A stretch of 64,000 bases of DNA, taken from Phymorhynchus buccinoides (lineage: Eukaryota > Mollusca > Gastropoda > Neogastropoda > Raphitomidae). This document shows, piece by piece, positions 61,901-64,000 of the stretch. A program made the translations under genes and the position numbers. The first letter of the stretch is position 1. The number at the start of each line of letters is the position of its first letter. Where the stretch lies: assembly GCA_017654935.2 (NCBI GenBank), contig CM065695.1, positions 24,541,054 through 24,605,053 of the forward strand, given 5' to 3'. Below the pieces are notes generated by a model. The model worked only from the letters and a program-made list of their open reading frames with translations. It had not been told where the DNA came from and searched no databases.

Positions 61901-63747
61901 ATTGGAAATTTTTGGCTGAAATATGGCTGGCGGCGAAAGGGTTAATTTAGAAGATGGTTGTGCCAAAACTTTGATTTGTAGTTTTTCCAGCTTGACTGCT
62001 TCTGTCCGAAATCTTTCCAAACGTCACAAAACTACCTTTGAAGTTTTTTTCTTATCAAGCAATTCTAAGTTAGTTATCTTGTACATGTATAAACTGTCAT
62101 GCTTTTGAGAATGAATCATGGGGTTTATTTTTCAAATATCGATAAGGTTCCCACTCGTTCATATATAGTATACGATTATGCATCTGTATCATTAAAAATT
62201 CGGGACTTTCCTGGAGTTGCACTGCCTTCGGGCATATTTATATCTACTAATGTCCCATATGTGTCTGTTTCAGACCGGAGGACGTTAAACGGATTTTCAT
62301 TCATCGATAAGGTTCAGTGTTACAACCATCAATCCCATGCTTGTTTTCTGATCTTATTCAATTTTATTATTACTGGCTCAGTTTTCCATTTTTAATCATT
62401 AAAAGAGGAAAGGGTAGTGCAGACATGCCTACCGTCACGAGTTATCCGTATCTGTTACGGAAATGTATTGATTTTGGCAGTGTGTTCCGAAAATACGGAA
62501 AACATGCGCATGTCACGGGAAAAATTAAAACATCAACAACAAAAAATTACGATGCCGGCTGGTGGTTTAGCGTCTGCGAGTAAAACCAAAAGCTTACAAA
62601 AGTCAGCCCCAAAGTTTTCCGAGAGAGCTTTTCAACCAATCGTCTTTCACCAAGGTCGAGCCAAAATTTGATCGGCTACGCGCTTGGCAGCTTCAAGCGT
62701 CAGAGTGCGCGAATTCCATGAAGATAGATGCTGGACGGAAGCTATGTTCCTGAAAATCATGCTCTGTTACGGATTTTGAGTGGGAGTGTTCCTGAAAAAG
62801 AAATTTGGGGGTAGGCATGTCTGGACTAATGATCAATCCTACATGTGTGTGTTGTCTATCATTGGACAACATTTTGCTTTCCATCGTCATTGCGCAGAGG
62901 CATAGCAAAAGGGAAAGATATGTTGCTCAGGCATAGGCTTATTTGGAGAACATTAACACTTTCGCCGCCAGCCATTTCTCAACCAAAAAATGTTTCCATT
63001 ATACTTACCTGGTAGAGAAGAAAATAATCATCTTCAATATTGGGGATTCTTCTGTGACACGCACAAAGTAAGGCCTATTTCCTACTTCCCAAAATTGAGA
63101 AAATATGGTCTTTGGATAACAGACCCTGGTTTGATGCCTTTTAGTGACATGGGTGCAAAAATGCGATGTTGGTGGCGAAAGGGTTAACTTGACTGCCTGA
63201 GAAGATTTTTAGAAAAAACAAGTAATGAAAAGGAAAAGGGAACTGTTAGGAATCAATTTAGCAAAACAGTCTGGAGATATTACCTTTCTATCCATTCTAA
63301 AGCAAAGAAAATGCATATCAGACTTATTCATCTTCAACTGATGACAACTGTAACCCCTCTTTCTATTTAAAAATGTTTGCAAATCGTTCACACGCTTCGC
63401 TTCACTCTTCAACGCCATTGTTGCTATGGTATTTGACCGAGCAAGTCGAGGTAAACAACTCTTAATTTTCACAAAGTGCTCTCCCCTTGTTTTTTTCTTT
63501 TCAGAAAATCGTCCATTAATGTTCTTCTCCTCGTGCTGATTTCAGATCCTCAGGCAGCTCCACCCCAGCCTCCAGCAACAGCGGGATTAACCTGCCATCG
63601 TCGTCGTCGTCGGCTGCTGGAGCCGCCGGTGGTGGTGTTGGCTCCATGGGCTTCTCCAGCAGCAAGCAGAGTCTGGGGGAGATCCCCCGCCTCAAAGAGA
63701 TCCTGGTGGTGGGGCTGGGGCACAACAAGGCGCGGCCCTATCTTATG
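29336..63747 (+). CDS. CPSF1: CPSF1/CPSF160 cleavage and polyadenylation specificity factor subunit 1, 5' part (21 coding exons)
   Basis: Large scaffold subunit of CPSF, which recognises the AAUAAA signal with WDR33 and CPSF30 during pre-mRNA 3'-end formation in the nucleus. Segments: 29336-29500, 30452-30485, 32223-32350, 33244-33324, 35210-35361, 37622-37765, 39986-40125, 40539-40649, 42715-42808, 43677-43770, 45072-45240, 46340-46437, 47656-47811, 49372-49662, 52286-52427, 55019-55197, 56012-56145, 57909-58028, 58808-58880, 61314-61408, 63546-63747. They total 2802 bases (934 codons) with all phases consistent. The protein covers the N-terminal beta-propeller (MMS1_N-type) region and part of the middle. 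Family members have ~1,440 residues, so about a third is beyond the window. Landmarks: [59 protein letters not shown], a PPSKRRRVE nuclear-localisation-like stretch, [15 protein letters not shown] 29336 is preferred because of the upstream in-frame TGA; ATG 29357 matches the vertebrate start. Confidence 0.95.
29640..29862 (-). mobile_element. Miniature element with CAGGGCTCCCA termini, copy 2
   Basis: CAGGGCTCCCAGGGACCCCC at the left, GATTGGGAGCCCTG at the right, inverted relative to 4442-4656. The termini suggest a hAT-type MITE. Confidence 0.75.
30057..30366 (+). repeat. Dispersed repeat, copy 2 (pair at 659-947)
   Basis: Same ~300-bp sequence as in DIS3 intron w1, same orientation, starting ACTATGATGAATATGTTGTT. 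It ends in a C-run variant and TTTCACCGATGATATGTT. Confidence 0.7.
30452..30485 (+). CDS. CPSF1: CPSF1 coding exon 2 (34-nt micro-exon)
   Basis: [11 protein letters not shown] plus one base, phase 0 to 1, acceptor TTTATAG and donor GTGAGT. There is little similarity in this loop. However, it gives exactly the loop length expected from vertebrate CPSF1 and joins in frame to exon 3 (completing GAT), which no alternative segment does. Confidence 0.7.
30664..30937 (+). mobile_element. Miniature inverted-repeat element, ACAGACAAACC termini
   Basis: ACAGACAAACCCCTATTTTA at the left and TAAAATAGAGGTTTGTCTGT at the right; internal ACGACC repeats. No ORF. Confidence 0.75.
31393..31562. mobile_element. 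170-bp palindromic (foldback) element
   Basis: GGGCCTGTATTCACGTTGAG at the left mirrors CTCAACGTGAATACAGGCCC at the right, and the match continues inward through TTAGCATCATGCTAA and GAAGAGCTTC almost to the centre. Nearly the whole element is one hairpin, with a few unpaired bases in the left arm. Confidence 0.88.
31752..31980 (+). mobile_element. piggyBac-like MITE PB1
   Basis: TTAACCCTTTCACCGCCAGC to TTTGGCGGTGAAAGGGTTAA, 229 bp, TTAA at both edges. Confidence 0.85.
32223..32350 (+). CDS. CPSF1: CPSF1 coding exon 3
   Basis: One hundred twenty-eight bases, phase 1 to 0: [20 protein letters not shown] then [12 protein letters not shown]. The acceptor TGTGACAG is weak; donor GTGAGC. Confidence 0.93.
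32445..32639 (+). mobile_element. hAT-like miniature element with CAGGCATGGTAG termini
   Basis: CAGGCATGGTAGACCTCCGC at the left, CACTACCATGCCTG at the right; 195 bp. Short relative of 18031-18385. Confidence 0.72.
32640..33243. other. Rest of CPSF1 intron 3
   Basis: GT- and GGTG-rich (32640-32900) then AT-rich. No element recognised. Confidence 0.5.
33244..33324 (+). CDS. CPSF1: CPSF1 coding exon 4
   Basis: Twenty-seven codons, phase 0 to 0: [19 protein letters not shown]. Acceptor TTTCTTTCAG, donor GTAACG. Confidence 0.94.
33363..33630 (+). repeat. Dispersed repeat R5, copy 1 (pair at 40226-40509)
   Basis: Shares AGTCTAAAAC, TTTGGCACTTCTAT-like and GATGCAAGTAA(C/T)CACGATT with 40226-40509 over ~270 bp. 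Both lie in CPSF1 introns in the same orientation. Confidence 0.75.
33773..33825 (+). pseudogene. Decayed copy of the acceptor and 5' edge of CPSF1 exon 5
   Basis: TTTTCAGGGTGGTCTGTCAGGATACAA-like sequence (from 33771) parallels the real exon start GGGTGGGCTGTCCTATAATT, reading [11 protein letters not shown]. Similarity fades after ~35 bases. Confidence 0.6.
33867..34803 (+). repeat. ~29-bp minisatellite in CPSF1 intron 4 (about 32 copies)
   Basis: Repeats of AATATGAT(GA)AAATGTGGTA plus CATGGGG(G)AAAA. Length varies 25-31 bp, mainly by GAA insertion and G/A run length. Long open frames on the minus strand (up to 471 codons of [12 protein letters not shown]-like periods) arise from the repeat and are not genes. 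Confidence 0.93.
35069..35131 (+). pseudogene. Decayed partial copy of CPSF1 exon 5
   Basis: TTTCAGGGTAAACAG then CATTCCCCAAGTGTGGGTGG and CTAGATGGACACTGTGCC parallel the real exon's acceptor and its [13 protein letters not shown] coding part ~140 bp downstream. No donor. Confidence 0.75.
35210..35361 (+). CDS. CPSF1: CPSF1 coding exon 5
   Basis: One hundred fifty-two bases, phase 0 to 2: [20 protein letters not shown] then VVLPFRKD. Acceptor CTTTTCAG, donor GTAATG. Two decayed partial copies of its 5' part lie upstream (33773 and 35069). Confidence 0.95.
35440..36440 (+). mobile_element. LINE fragment with RNase H-like domain (plus strand, degraded)
   Basis: Frame pieces around 35690-35870 (TVFLTDCC, then [18 protein letters not shown]) match the RNase H region of Jockey-type LINEs. 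36290-36440 reads [17 protein letters not shown] and [17 protein letters not shown], their C-terminal Cys/His stretch. Interrupted by a SINE (35981-36264) and a piggyBac-like MITE (36442-37065); the tail probably resumes to ~37200. Confidence 0.72.
35981..36264 (-). mobile_element. SINE-like repeat inserted in the LINE fragment
   Basis: Begins TGTTGTTGTACCCTGGCTAA (reverse of the CAA-tailed 3' end) and runs to CTAGCCTATGCCATTTGG. The repeated GCAAGTGCATCT on both sides (35959-35970 and 36268-36279) looks like a target-site duplication. Confidence 0.75.
36442..37065 (+). mobile_element. piggyBac-like MITE PB2 carrying a nested PB1
   Basis: TTAACTCATTC to GAATGAGTTAA, TTAA edges. It contains a complete PB1 element at 36701-36935. 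Compare 11935-12791. Confidence 0.8.
36701..36935 (-). mobile_element. piggyBac-like MITE PB1 nested in PB2
   Basis: TTAACCCTTTCACCGCCAAT to CTGGCGGCGAAAGGGTTAA, 235 bp. Orientation is inverted relative to the copy at 31752. Confidence 0.85.
37622..37765 (+). CDS. CPSF1: CPSF1 coding exon 6
   Basis: One hundred forty-four bases, phase 2 to 2: [16 protein letters not shown] then [19 protein letters not shown]. Acceptor TTGTGCAG, donor GTAGGT. Confidence 0.95.
37885..38290 (+). mobile_element. Dispersed repeat family R1, copy
   Basis: TTCTTCTGCGTTCCCAGGCC to GGGGAGAGACTCGTGGAGGG and GGCATCCACCCACTGCCCCA. Close to full length. Confidence 0.72.
38297..38459 (+). mobile_element. Miniature element with TACCGTATTTTAC termini
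   Basis: TACCGTATTTTACAG at the left, GTAAAATATGGTA at the right. The internal word TTTGGGGGGTGCG is shared with 44060-44215. Confidence 0.7.
38570..38900 (+). mobile_element. Dispersed repeat family R1, copy
   Basis: TTCTTCGTTGATCACTGAGA through GGCAGAGTCAAAGAGCGATA to CTCTGGTATCGCCACAGG. Same subfamily as 7620-8060. Confidence 0.7.
39025..39358 (+). pseudogene. Truncated duplicate of CPSF1 exon 7 with upstream intron
   Basis: 39250-39358 is nearly identical to the first 109 bases of exon 7 (one T/C change noted), with the same TGTGTTCAG acceptor. Upstream intron words (GGGCAAT..TTTGATTCT) are also duplicated, with an unrelated repeat inserted at 39065-39195. After TTCGACTGC the copy breaks to TAA and lacks a donor. 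Confidence 0.92.
39364..39914 (+). mobile_element. hAT-like non-autonomous transposon between the two exon 7 copies
   Basis: Termini CAGACCTGTTTACCC and GGGTAAACAGGTCTG; imperfect flanks GCTAATTC/GCTATTTG (6 of 8). Internal ORF 39619-39723 ([16 protein letters not shown] start). In another frame [12 protein letters not shown], a C-x2-C zinc-finger remnant. No transposase core. Confidence 0.78.
39986..40125 (+). CDS. CPSF1: CPSF1 coding exon 7 (functional copy)
   Basis: One hundred forty bases, phase 2 to 1: [31 protein letters not shown], then VPIPKPIG. Acceptor GTGTTCAG, donor GTGAGA. A near-identical truncated copy at 39250-39358 shares acceptor and first 109 bases but lacks the 3' end and donor, so this copy is the one that can be spliced to exon 8. 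Confidence 0.95.
40226..40509 (+). repeat. Dispersed repeat R5, copy 2
   Basis: Pairs with 33363-33630. It ends 30 bp before the exon 8 acceptor with GATCAACCAGTAACA. Confidence 0.75.
40539..40649 (+). CDS. CPSF1: CPSF1 coding exon 8
   Basis: One hundred eleven bases, phase 1 to 1: [17 protein letters not shown]. Acceptor TTTTGCAG, donor GTAGGT. The exon's last ~30 bases plus donor are repeated about eight times downstream (to 41270). Confidence 0.93.
40650..41270 (+). repeat. Tandem copies of the 3' edge and donor of CPSF1 exon 8 in GT-rich DNA
   Basis: AGCATTTCAGAGCAGAGCTC with TCCTTCCCACTG(C/T)GTAGGT recurs about eight times (near 40712, 40790, 40829, 40898, 40969, 41011, 41092, 41221) after the real exon end. 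Most copies retain a GTAGGT donor. Spacers are GT runs plus GGTTATTGGGTGAA. Confidence 0.92.
41280..41592 (+). repeat. GT microsatellite with TAGCTTTGTTAATAT interruptions
   Basis: Long GT runs separated every 30-60 bp by AGCTTTGTTAATAT, a compound satellite. Confidence 0.9.
41900..42712 (+). repeat. ~120-bp tandem array ending at the acceptor of CPSF1 exon 9
   Basis: About six units contain GTGTTGCTGTGAAGGAATTT, TTTTGTTGCTTCTGGCTGC and GGGTGTTGGTG(T/G)GGGTT. The last unit runs into GGGTGTTGGTGTGGGTTGCAG, the real acceptor. Earlier units lack the CAG because the following bases differ. Confidence 0.88.
42715..42808 (+). CDS. CPSF1: CPSF1 coding exon 9
   Basis: Ninety-four bases, phase 1 to 2: [15 protein letters not shown] then [10 protein letters not shown]. 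Acceptor GGTTGCAG at the end of a ~120-bp tandem array, donor GTGAGT. Confidence 0.93.
42840..43500 (+). repeat. GA microsatellite and GA-corrupted duplicate of the exon 10 region
   Basis: 42850-42945 is GA-rich. From 43075 the sequence parallels 43615-43780 (GACATGTGAT..GTGTCACT, GATGGTATG, GTGCGTGGCTTCCACTT) but blocks are replaced by GAGAG. 43267-43503 is a PB1 element with the same GAGA replacements. 43135-43215 is therefore a corrupted copy of exon 10. Confidence 0.85.
43267..43503 (-). mobile_element. piggyBac-like MITE PB1 with GAGA substitutions
   Basis: TTAACCCTTTCACTGAGAGA to GGCTGGCGGCGAAAAGGTTAA. The backbone is PB1, but several stretches read GAGAG where other copies have unique sequence. 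Confidence 0.75.
43677..43770 (+). CDS. CPSF1: CPSF1 coding exon 10
   Basis: Ninety-four bases, phase 2 to 0: [20 protein letters not shown]. Acceptor CTGTGCAG, donor GTAAGT. A corrupted copy lies at about 43130-43230. Confidence 0.93.
43775..44215 (+). repeat. Fragments of inverted-repeat elements in CPSF1 intron 10
   Basis: 43775-43815 is a partial copy of the CGCACACTAGC-ended element (44217-44698). 44060-44215 shares TTTGGGGGGTGCG with 38297-38459. Confidence 0.6.
44217..44698 (+). mobile_element. Miniature inverted-repeat element, GGCTTCGCACACTAGC termini
   Basis: CCTTCGCACACTAGCATCAG at the left, CTTGACGCTAGTGTGCGAAG at the right; internal CGCGA-rich. No ORF. Confidence 0.8.
44940..45012 (+). 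pseudogene. Shortened copy of the 5' half of CPSF1 exon 11
   Basis: TCTGCAGATGTGTGATTC then TTGGGGTCTTGGCTGAGGAA and CTCTCTGTTGCTGTG parallel the real acceptor and its [14 protein letters not shown] part, with an internal deletion. No donor. Confidence 0.78.
45072..45240 (+). CDS. CPSF1: CPSF1 coding exon 11
   Basis: One hundred sixty-nine bases, phase 0 to 1: [20 protein letters not shown] and [14 protein letters not shown]. The basic stretch corresponds to the PPSKKKRV element of vertebrate CPSF1. Donor GTGAGA opens into a GA microsatellite. A shortened copy of the 5' half lies at 44940-45012. Confidence 0.94.
45241..45560 (+). repeat. GA/GAGT microsatellite after the exon 11 donor
   Basis: Purine-rich GAGAGT repeats start at the donor itself. 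No gene content. Confidence 0.9.
45680..46339 (+). repeat. Tandem copies of the acceptor and 5' edge of CPSF1 exon 12
   Basis: CAGCGTCCGACGTCAGTGAG with ATAGAGAACCTTGAT(T/G)AACT occurs near 45680, 45813, 46061 and 46200 before the real exon at 46340. Spacing is ~133-250 bp. The copies near 45680 and 46061 have GATTAACTGG, an in-frame TAA. The 45850-46020 stretch also repeats 45480-45610. Confidence 0.92.
46340..46437 (+). CDS. CPSF1: CPSF1 coding exon 12
   Basis: Ninety-eight bases, phase 1 to 0: [16 protein letters not shown] then TTLTSYAFE. Acceptor GTGTCAG, donor GTGGGT. Four upstream copies of the acceptor and first ~40-50 bases occur between 45680 and 46250. Confidence 0.93.
46505..46640 (+). 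repeat. Dispersed repeat fragment (inverted copy at 38900-39030)
   Basis: TTGTGGACTG..., GTGTGGCTGTGAGTTGGAA and CTCAGCATGAGCGGCGTGGG match 38900-39030 in reverse orientation; a short related piece lies at 55270-55310. Confidence 0.65.
46641..47655. other. Rest of CPSF1 intron 12
   Basis: Mostly unassigned. 47276-47335 and 47540-47595 share a GCAGGATTTTT/GGAGCACCC repeat with 50620-50695. Short CA and GT runs at 47385 and 47500. Confidence 0.5.
47656..47811 (+). CDS. CPSF1: CPSF1 coding exon 13
   Basis: Fifty-two codons, phase 0 to 0: [20 protein letters not shown] and [12 protein letters not shown], strongly conserved. Acceptor TTTTTCAG, donor GTAATG. Confidence 0.95.
48127..48276 (-). mobile_element. 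SINE-like repeat fragment (pair at 6515-6685)
   Basis: CTGGGGGCACACCCAGTGCC-type word and GGGCGGCCATACTCCGACTT match 6515-6685 inverted. Confidence 0.65.
48392..48554 (+). mobile_element. SINE-like repeat fragment with CAAA-rich tail
   Basis: CCGAAGTCGGAGTGTGGCTG to AGCCAGGGTACGAAAACAAA. Same family as 15636-15935. Confidence 0.65.
48970..49296 (-). mobile_element. tRNA-derived SINE (minus strand)
   Basis: On the minus strand, AGTGGCACAGTGGTATCG (A-box-like, near 49290) and GAGTTCGAACC (B box, near 49240-49250) head the element. The body contains GTCTTTCGGATGAGACGATA (reverse of 49164-49183). It lies just upstream of CPSF1 exon 14. Confidence 0.75.
49372..49662 (+). CDS. CPSF1: CPSF1 coding exon 14 (Ser- and Glu-rich loop)
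   Basis: Ninety-seven codons, phase 0 to 0: [20 protein letters not shown], then a serine/alanine-rich and lysine/glutamate-rich stretch with a run of ten glutamates (GAG/GAA codons), then [12 protein letters not shown]. Human CPSF1 has a shorter acidic loop here. Acceptor CACTCAG, donor GTGAGT. Confidence 0.93.
49672..49851 (+). mobile_element. Miniature inverted-repeat element M3
   Basis: TACAGTAGAACTTCCCTTAT to GGGAGGTTCCACTGTA, beginning nine bases after the exon 14 end. Confidence 0.78.
49852..50270 (+). repeat. Dispersed repeat R2, copy
   Basis: Near-collinear with 10193-10560 over ~370 bp, including TGACGCACGGTGTTCTAAGT. Confidence 0.75.
50300..50492 (+). mobile_element. LINE C-terminal tail fragment
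   Basis: Translates as [18 protein letters not shown], then [20 protein letters not shown] and DGRYPRGG with one stop in between: the standard C-terminal tail of many RTE/Jockey-like LINE ORFs. 5'-truncated. Confidence 0.75.
50546..52285 (+). repeat. Tandem array of the acceptor and 5' edge of CPSF1 exon 15 (14 units before the real exon)
   Basis: Units begin at 50546, 50732, 50846, 50963, 51089, 51206, 51323, 51449, 51566, 51683, 51800, 51923, 52040 and 52166, then the real exon at 52286. Spacings are 186, 114, 117, 126, 117, 117, 126, 117, 117, 117, 123, 117, 126 and 120: all multiples of three. Each has a TGTGTTCAG acceptor, ~90 exon bases ([14 protein letters not shown]...), then YSDDMVTAY and a variable TGT run (Cys codons). 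The exon frame is open from 50699 to 52427. Confidence 0.97.
52286..52427 (+). CDS. CPSF1: CPSF1 coding exon 15
   Basis: One hundred forty-two bases, phase 0 to 1: [39 protein letters not shown], then TIRLLEG. Acceptor GTGTTCAG, donor GTCAGT. It is the last of fifteen tandem units sharing acceptor and exon start, and the only one continuing to the rest of the exon and a donor. Use of an upstream acceptor in the array would lengthen the protein in frame. Confidence 0.93.
52428..52960. other. CPSF1 intron 15, first part
   Basis: AT-rich sequence with no recognised element; it ends in an A-run after TTACTCAATAAAAAA near 52920, which looks like the tail of a retroposed copy. Confidence 0.5.
52961..54700 (+). 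repeat. ~93/99-bp tandem array of the R1 repeat head (18 copies)
   Basis: GCCATATGGCCATAATGG recurs 18 times from 52978 to 54613, each followed by TGTGTCAGGTCTTCAGTTTT and CACTGGTCTCCC. Units are 93 bp, or 99+ when TTCTTC is doubled. All but a few keep length divisible by three, so several frames on both strands are open for hundreds of codons. The sequence is the first ~93 bp of the R1 dispersed repeat, not a gene. Confidence 0.95.
55019..55197 (+). CDS. CPSF1: CPSF1 coding exon 16
   Basis: One hundred seventy-nine bases, phase 1 to 0: [20 protein letters not shown] then [16 protein letters not shown]. Acceptor GATTTCAG, donor GTCAGT. Confidence 0.95.
55310..56008 (+). repeat. ~20-bp minisatellite ending at the exon 17 acceptor
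   Basis: Repeats of GTGAGCTTCAATGTCCAGT interspersed with AATGTCCAGT. The last unit runs into GTGTGTTTTTCAG, the real acceptor. A TGTTTTTCATTG variant occurs earlier, near 55650. Confidence 0.92.
56012..56145 (+). CDS. CPSF1: CPSF1 coding exon 17
   Basis: One hundred thirty-four bases, phase 0 to 2: [16 protein letters not shown], matching the LCLYRDLSGMFTTE stretch of vertebrates. Acceptor GTTTTTCAG directly follows a ~20-bp minisatellite. Donor GTGAGA. Confidence 0.92.
56176..56740 (+). mobile_element. Inverted-repeat element with TACCGTA termini (family M4)
   Basis: TACCGTACATTTTAGC at the left, TATAGTCCAAAATTACGGTA at the right. Internal GCGCCCTCGTTTATAAGGCG and GCACCCTCGTTTATTAGGCG repeats. 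Confidence 0.68.
56747..57060. mobile_element. Element with ~100-bp inverted arms
   Basis: GACCCTCAATCTCAAAGTCT and ATCCTAGGCTGATCCTAACC (left) mirror GGATCAGCCTAGGAGGATTA and AGATTTTGAGATTGAGAGT (right). TAGACACCC / GGGCGTCTA ends. Confidence 0.78.
57061..57908. other. Rest of CPSF1 intron 17
   Basis: No recognised element; GT/GTCT run at 57830-57900 leading to the exon 18 acceptor. Confidence 0.5.
57909..58028 (+). CDS. CPSF1: CPSF1 coding exon 18
   Basis: One hundred twenty bases, phase 2 to 2: [16 protein letters not shown], matching the conserved DDEEEMLYGDSG, followed by a Ser/Thr/Pro-rich linker. Acceptor TTCTCAG, donor GTGAGT. Confidence 0.93.
58058..58119 (+). mobile_element. SINE 3' end fragment
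   Basis: GAGATAAGTCTCTGTGACTA then AATATACCAAATACCAAATA, the same tail as the SINE at 4843-5283. Confidence 0.7.
58357..58776 (+). mobile_element. Inverted-repeat element, AGAGGCACACCAGTTT termini
   Basis: Perfect 16-bp ends AGAGGCACACCAGTTT / AAACTGGTGTGCCTCT. Interior shared with 5882-6235 (TTGAATCGTCCGACGGGGCT). No ORF. Confidence 0.8.
58808..58880 (+). CDS. CPSF1: CPSF1 coding exon 19
   Basis: Seventy-three bases, phase 2 to 0: [16 protein letters not shown], matching EPTHWCLLVRENGTME. Acceptor ACGCAG, donor GTAACA. Confidence 0.92.
58881..60920 (+). repeat. ~97-bp CAT-rich satellite with higher-order structure in CPSF1 intron 19
   Basis: About 20 units of GTATAATCTTTGTCATACAG plus TAGTTGGCATCATC and CAT/GTT runs begin right after the exon 19 donor. 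Variant order in 59270-59715 recurs at 59930-60375, a higher-order duplication of about 657 bp. Confidence 0.93.
60921..61313. other. End of CPSF1 intron 19
   Basis: Unassigned sequence, then a GT run ending in the exon 20 acceptor. Confidence 0.5.
61314..61408 (+). CDS. CPSF1: CPSF1 coding exon 20
   Basis: Ninety-five bases, phase 0 to 2: [20 protein letters not shown], matching IYQLPDWRLVFLVKNF. Acceptor GTTGTAG after a GT run, donor GTGAGT. Confidence 0.92.
61463..61945 (-). mobile_element. piggyBac-like MITE PB1 containing a second PB1
   Basis: Outer edges TTAACCCTTTCACCGCCAAA (61463) and GGCGGCGAAAGGGTTAA (61945). A complete PB1 (61509-61746) is inserted inside, so the family transposed into itself. 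Confidence 0.88.
61509..61746 (-). mobile_element. Nested PB1 element
   Basis: TTAACCCTTTCACCGCCAAT to CTGGCGGTGAAAGGGTTAA, TTAA at both edges. Confidence 0.88.
62420..62823 (+). mobile_element. hAT-like non-autonomous transposon, CAGACATGCCTACC termini
   Basis: CAGACATGCCTACCGTCACG at the left, GGGGTAGGCATGTCTG at the right. Central ORF fragment starts [16 protein letters not shown] (62551), similar in position to the small ORFs in 20851-21517 and 39364-39914. An internal CCGTCACGAGTTATCCG / ATCCG pattern flanks it. Confidence 0.72.
62953..63186 (+). mobile_element. piggyBac-like MITE PB1
   Basis: TTAACACTTTCGCCGCCAGC to TGGTGGCGAAAGGGTTAA, 234 bp. Confidence 0.83.
63410..63520 (-). repeat. 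R2 repeat fragment, reverse orientation
   Basis: Matches the start of R2 (10193-10290) inverted: CGCCATTGTTGCTATGGTAT, TTTTCAGAAAATCGTC. It ends 26 bases before the exon 21 start. Confidence 0.7.
63546..63747 (+). CDS. CPSF1: CPSF1 coding exon 21 (last in window)
   Basis: Two hundred two bases, phase 2 to 0: a Ser/Gly-rich linker, then [20 protein letters not shown], matching [20 protein letters not shown]. Acceptor ATTTCAG, donor GTGAGG. The gene continues past the window. Confidence 0.92.
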
Positions 63748-63767
63748 GTGAGGAGACACACACTTTA

Positions 63768-63924
63768 TGCTCACACGCATGTACGTGCATGCACGTACAC
63801 ACACACAGATAGAGACACAGACAGACAGACACACACACGCACACACACACACATCACACACACACCACACACCACACCACACCACACCACACCACACCAC
63901 ACACCACACCACACCACACCACAC

Positions 63925-63957
<33 letters not shown>

Positions 63958-63965
63958 ACACACAC
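63768..63965 (+). repeat. CA / CACAC microsatellite after exon 21
   Basis: CA, CAGA and ACACC runs to the window end. Open frames on the minus strand here are repeat artefacts. Confidence 0.92.
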
Positions 63966-64000
63966 CATTGCAAACAAGAAACAAATTCCACAAACCTTGG

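Overview
This is a stretch of animal (metazoan) nuclear DNA. It carries two split protein-coding genes, both on the plus strand and head to tail. Introns are long and GT-AG, and almost everything between exons is microsatellite, minisatellite or transposon debris. The mix of tRNA-derived SINEs, piggyBac-like and hAT-like miniature elements, LINE fragments and long GT/GA/GAT runs suggests an invertebrate, most likely a mollusc. That taxonomic guess is inference; no marker gene in the window settles it.

Gene 1 (1-21875) is the 3' part of DIS3/RRP44, the catalytic 3'-5' exoribonuclease of the RNA exosome. Fifteen exons were read out, all joining in phase, giving 568 residues: the end of the second cold-shock domain, the whole RNB nuclease domain with its four aspartates, the S1 domain and a basic tail. 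The N-terminal PIN and first cold-shock regions lie upstream of the window. Gene 2 (29336-63747, running off the right edge) is the 5' part of CPSF1/CPSF160, the large scaffold subunit of the cleavage and polyadenylation specificity factor. Twenty-one coding exons give 934 of roughly 1,440 residues. One gene makes mRNA 3' ends and the other degrades or trims RNA from 3' ends. No shared regulation is visible.

Layout: 1-21875 DIS3 exons and introns; 21876-22225 its 3' UTR; 22226-29298 intergenic, with two antisense LINE fragments, a long poly-C tract and a 61-nt hairpin; 29299-29335 an inferred 5' UTR exon piece of CPSF1; 29336-64000 CPSF1.

The outstanding feature is that many introns in both genes contain partial copies of an adjacent exon edge, each with its splice site. 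They occur as single decayed copies or as tandem arrays of up to 15 to 20 units. Only one edge is ever copied; I found no complete duplicated exon with both splice sites. The most striking case is CPSF1 exon 15: fourteen upstream copies of its acceptor and first ~90 bases, all spaced by multiples of three and mostly open in the exon's own frame. A second oddity is 42840-43500, where recognisable sequence is peppered with GAGA substitutions, possibly an assembly or polishing artefact.
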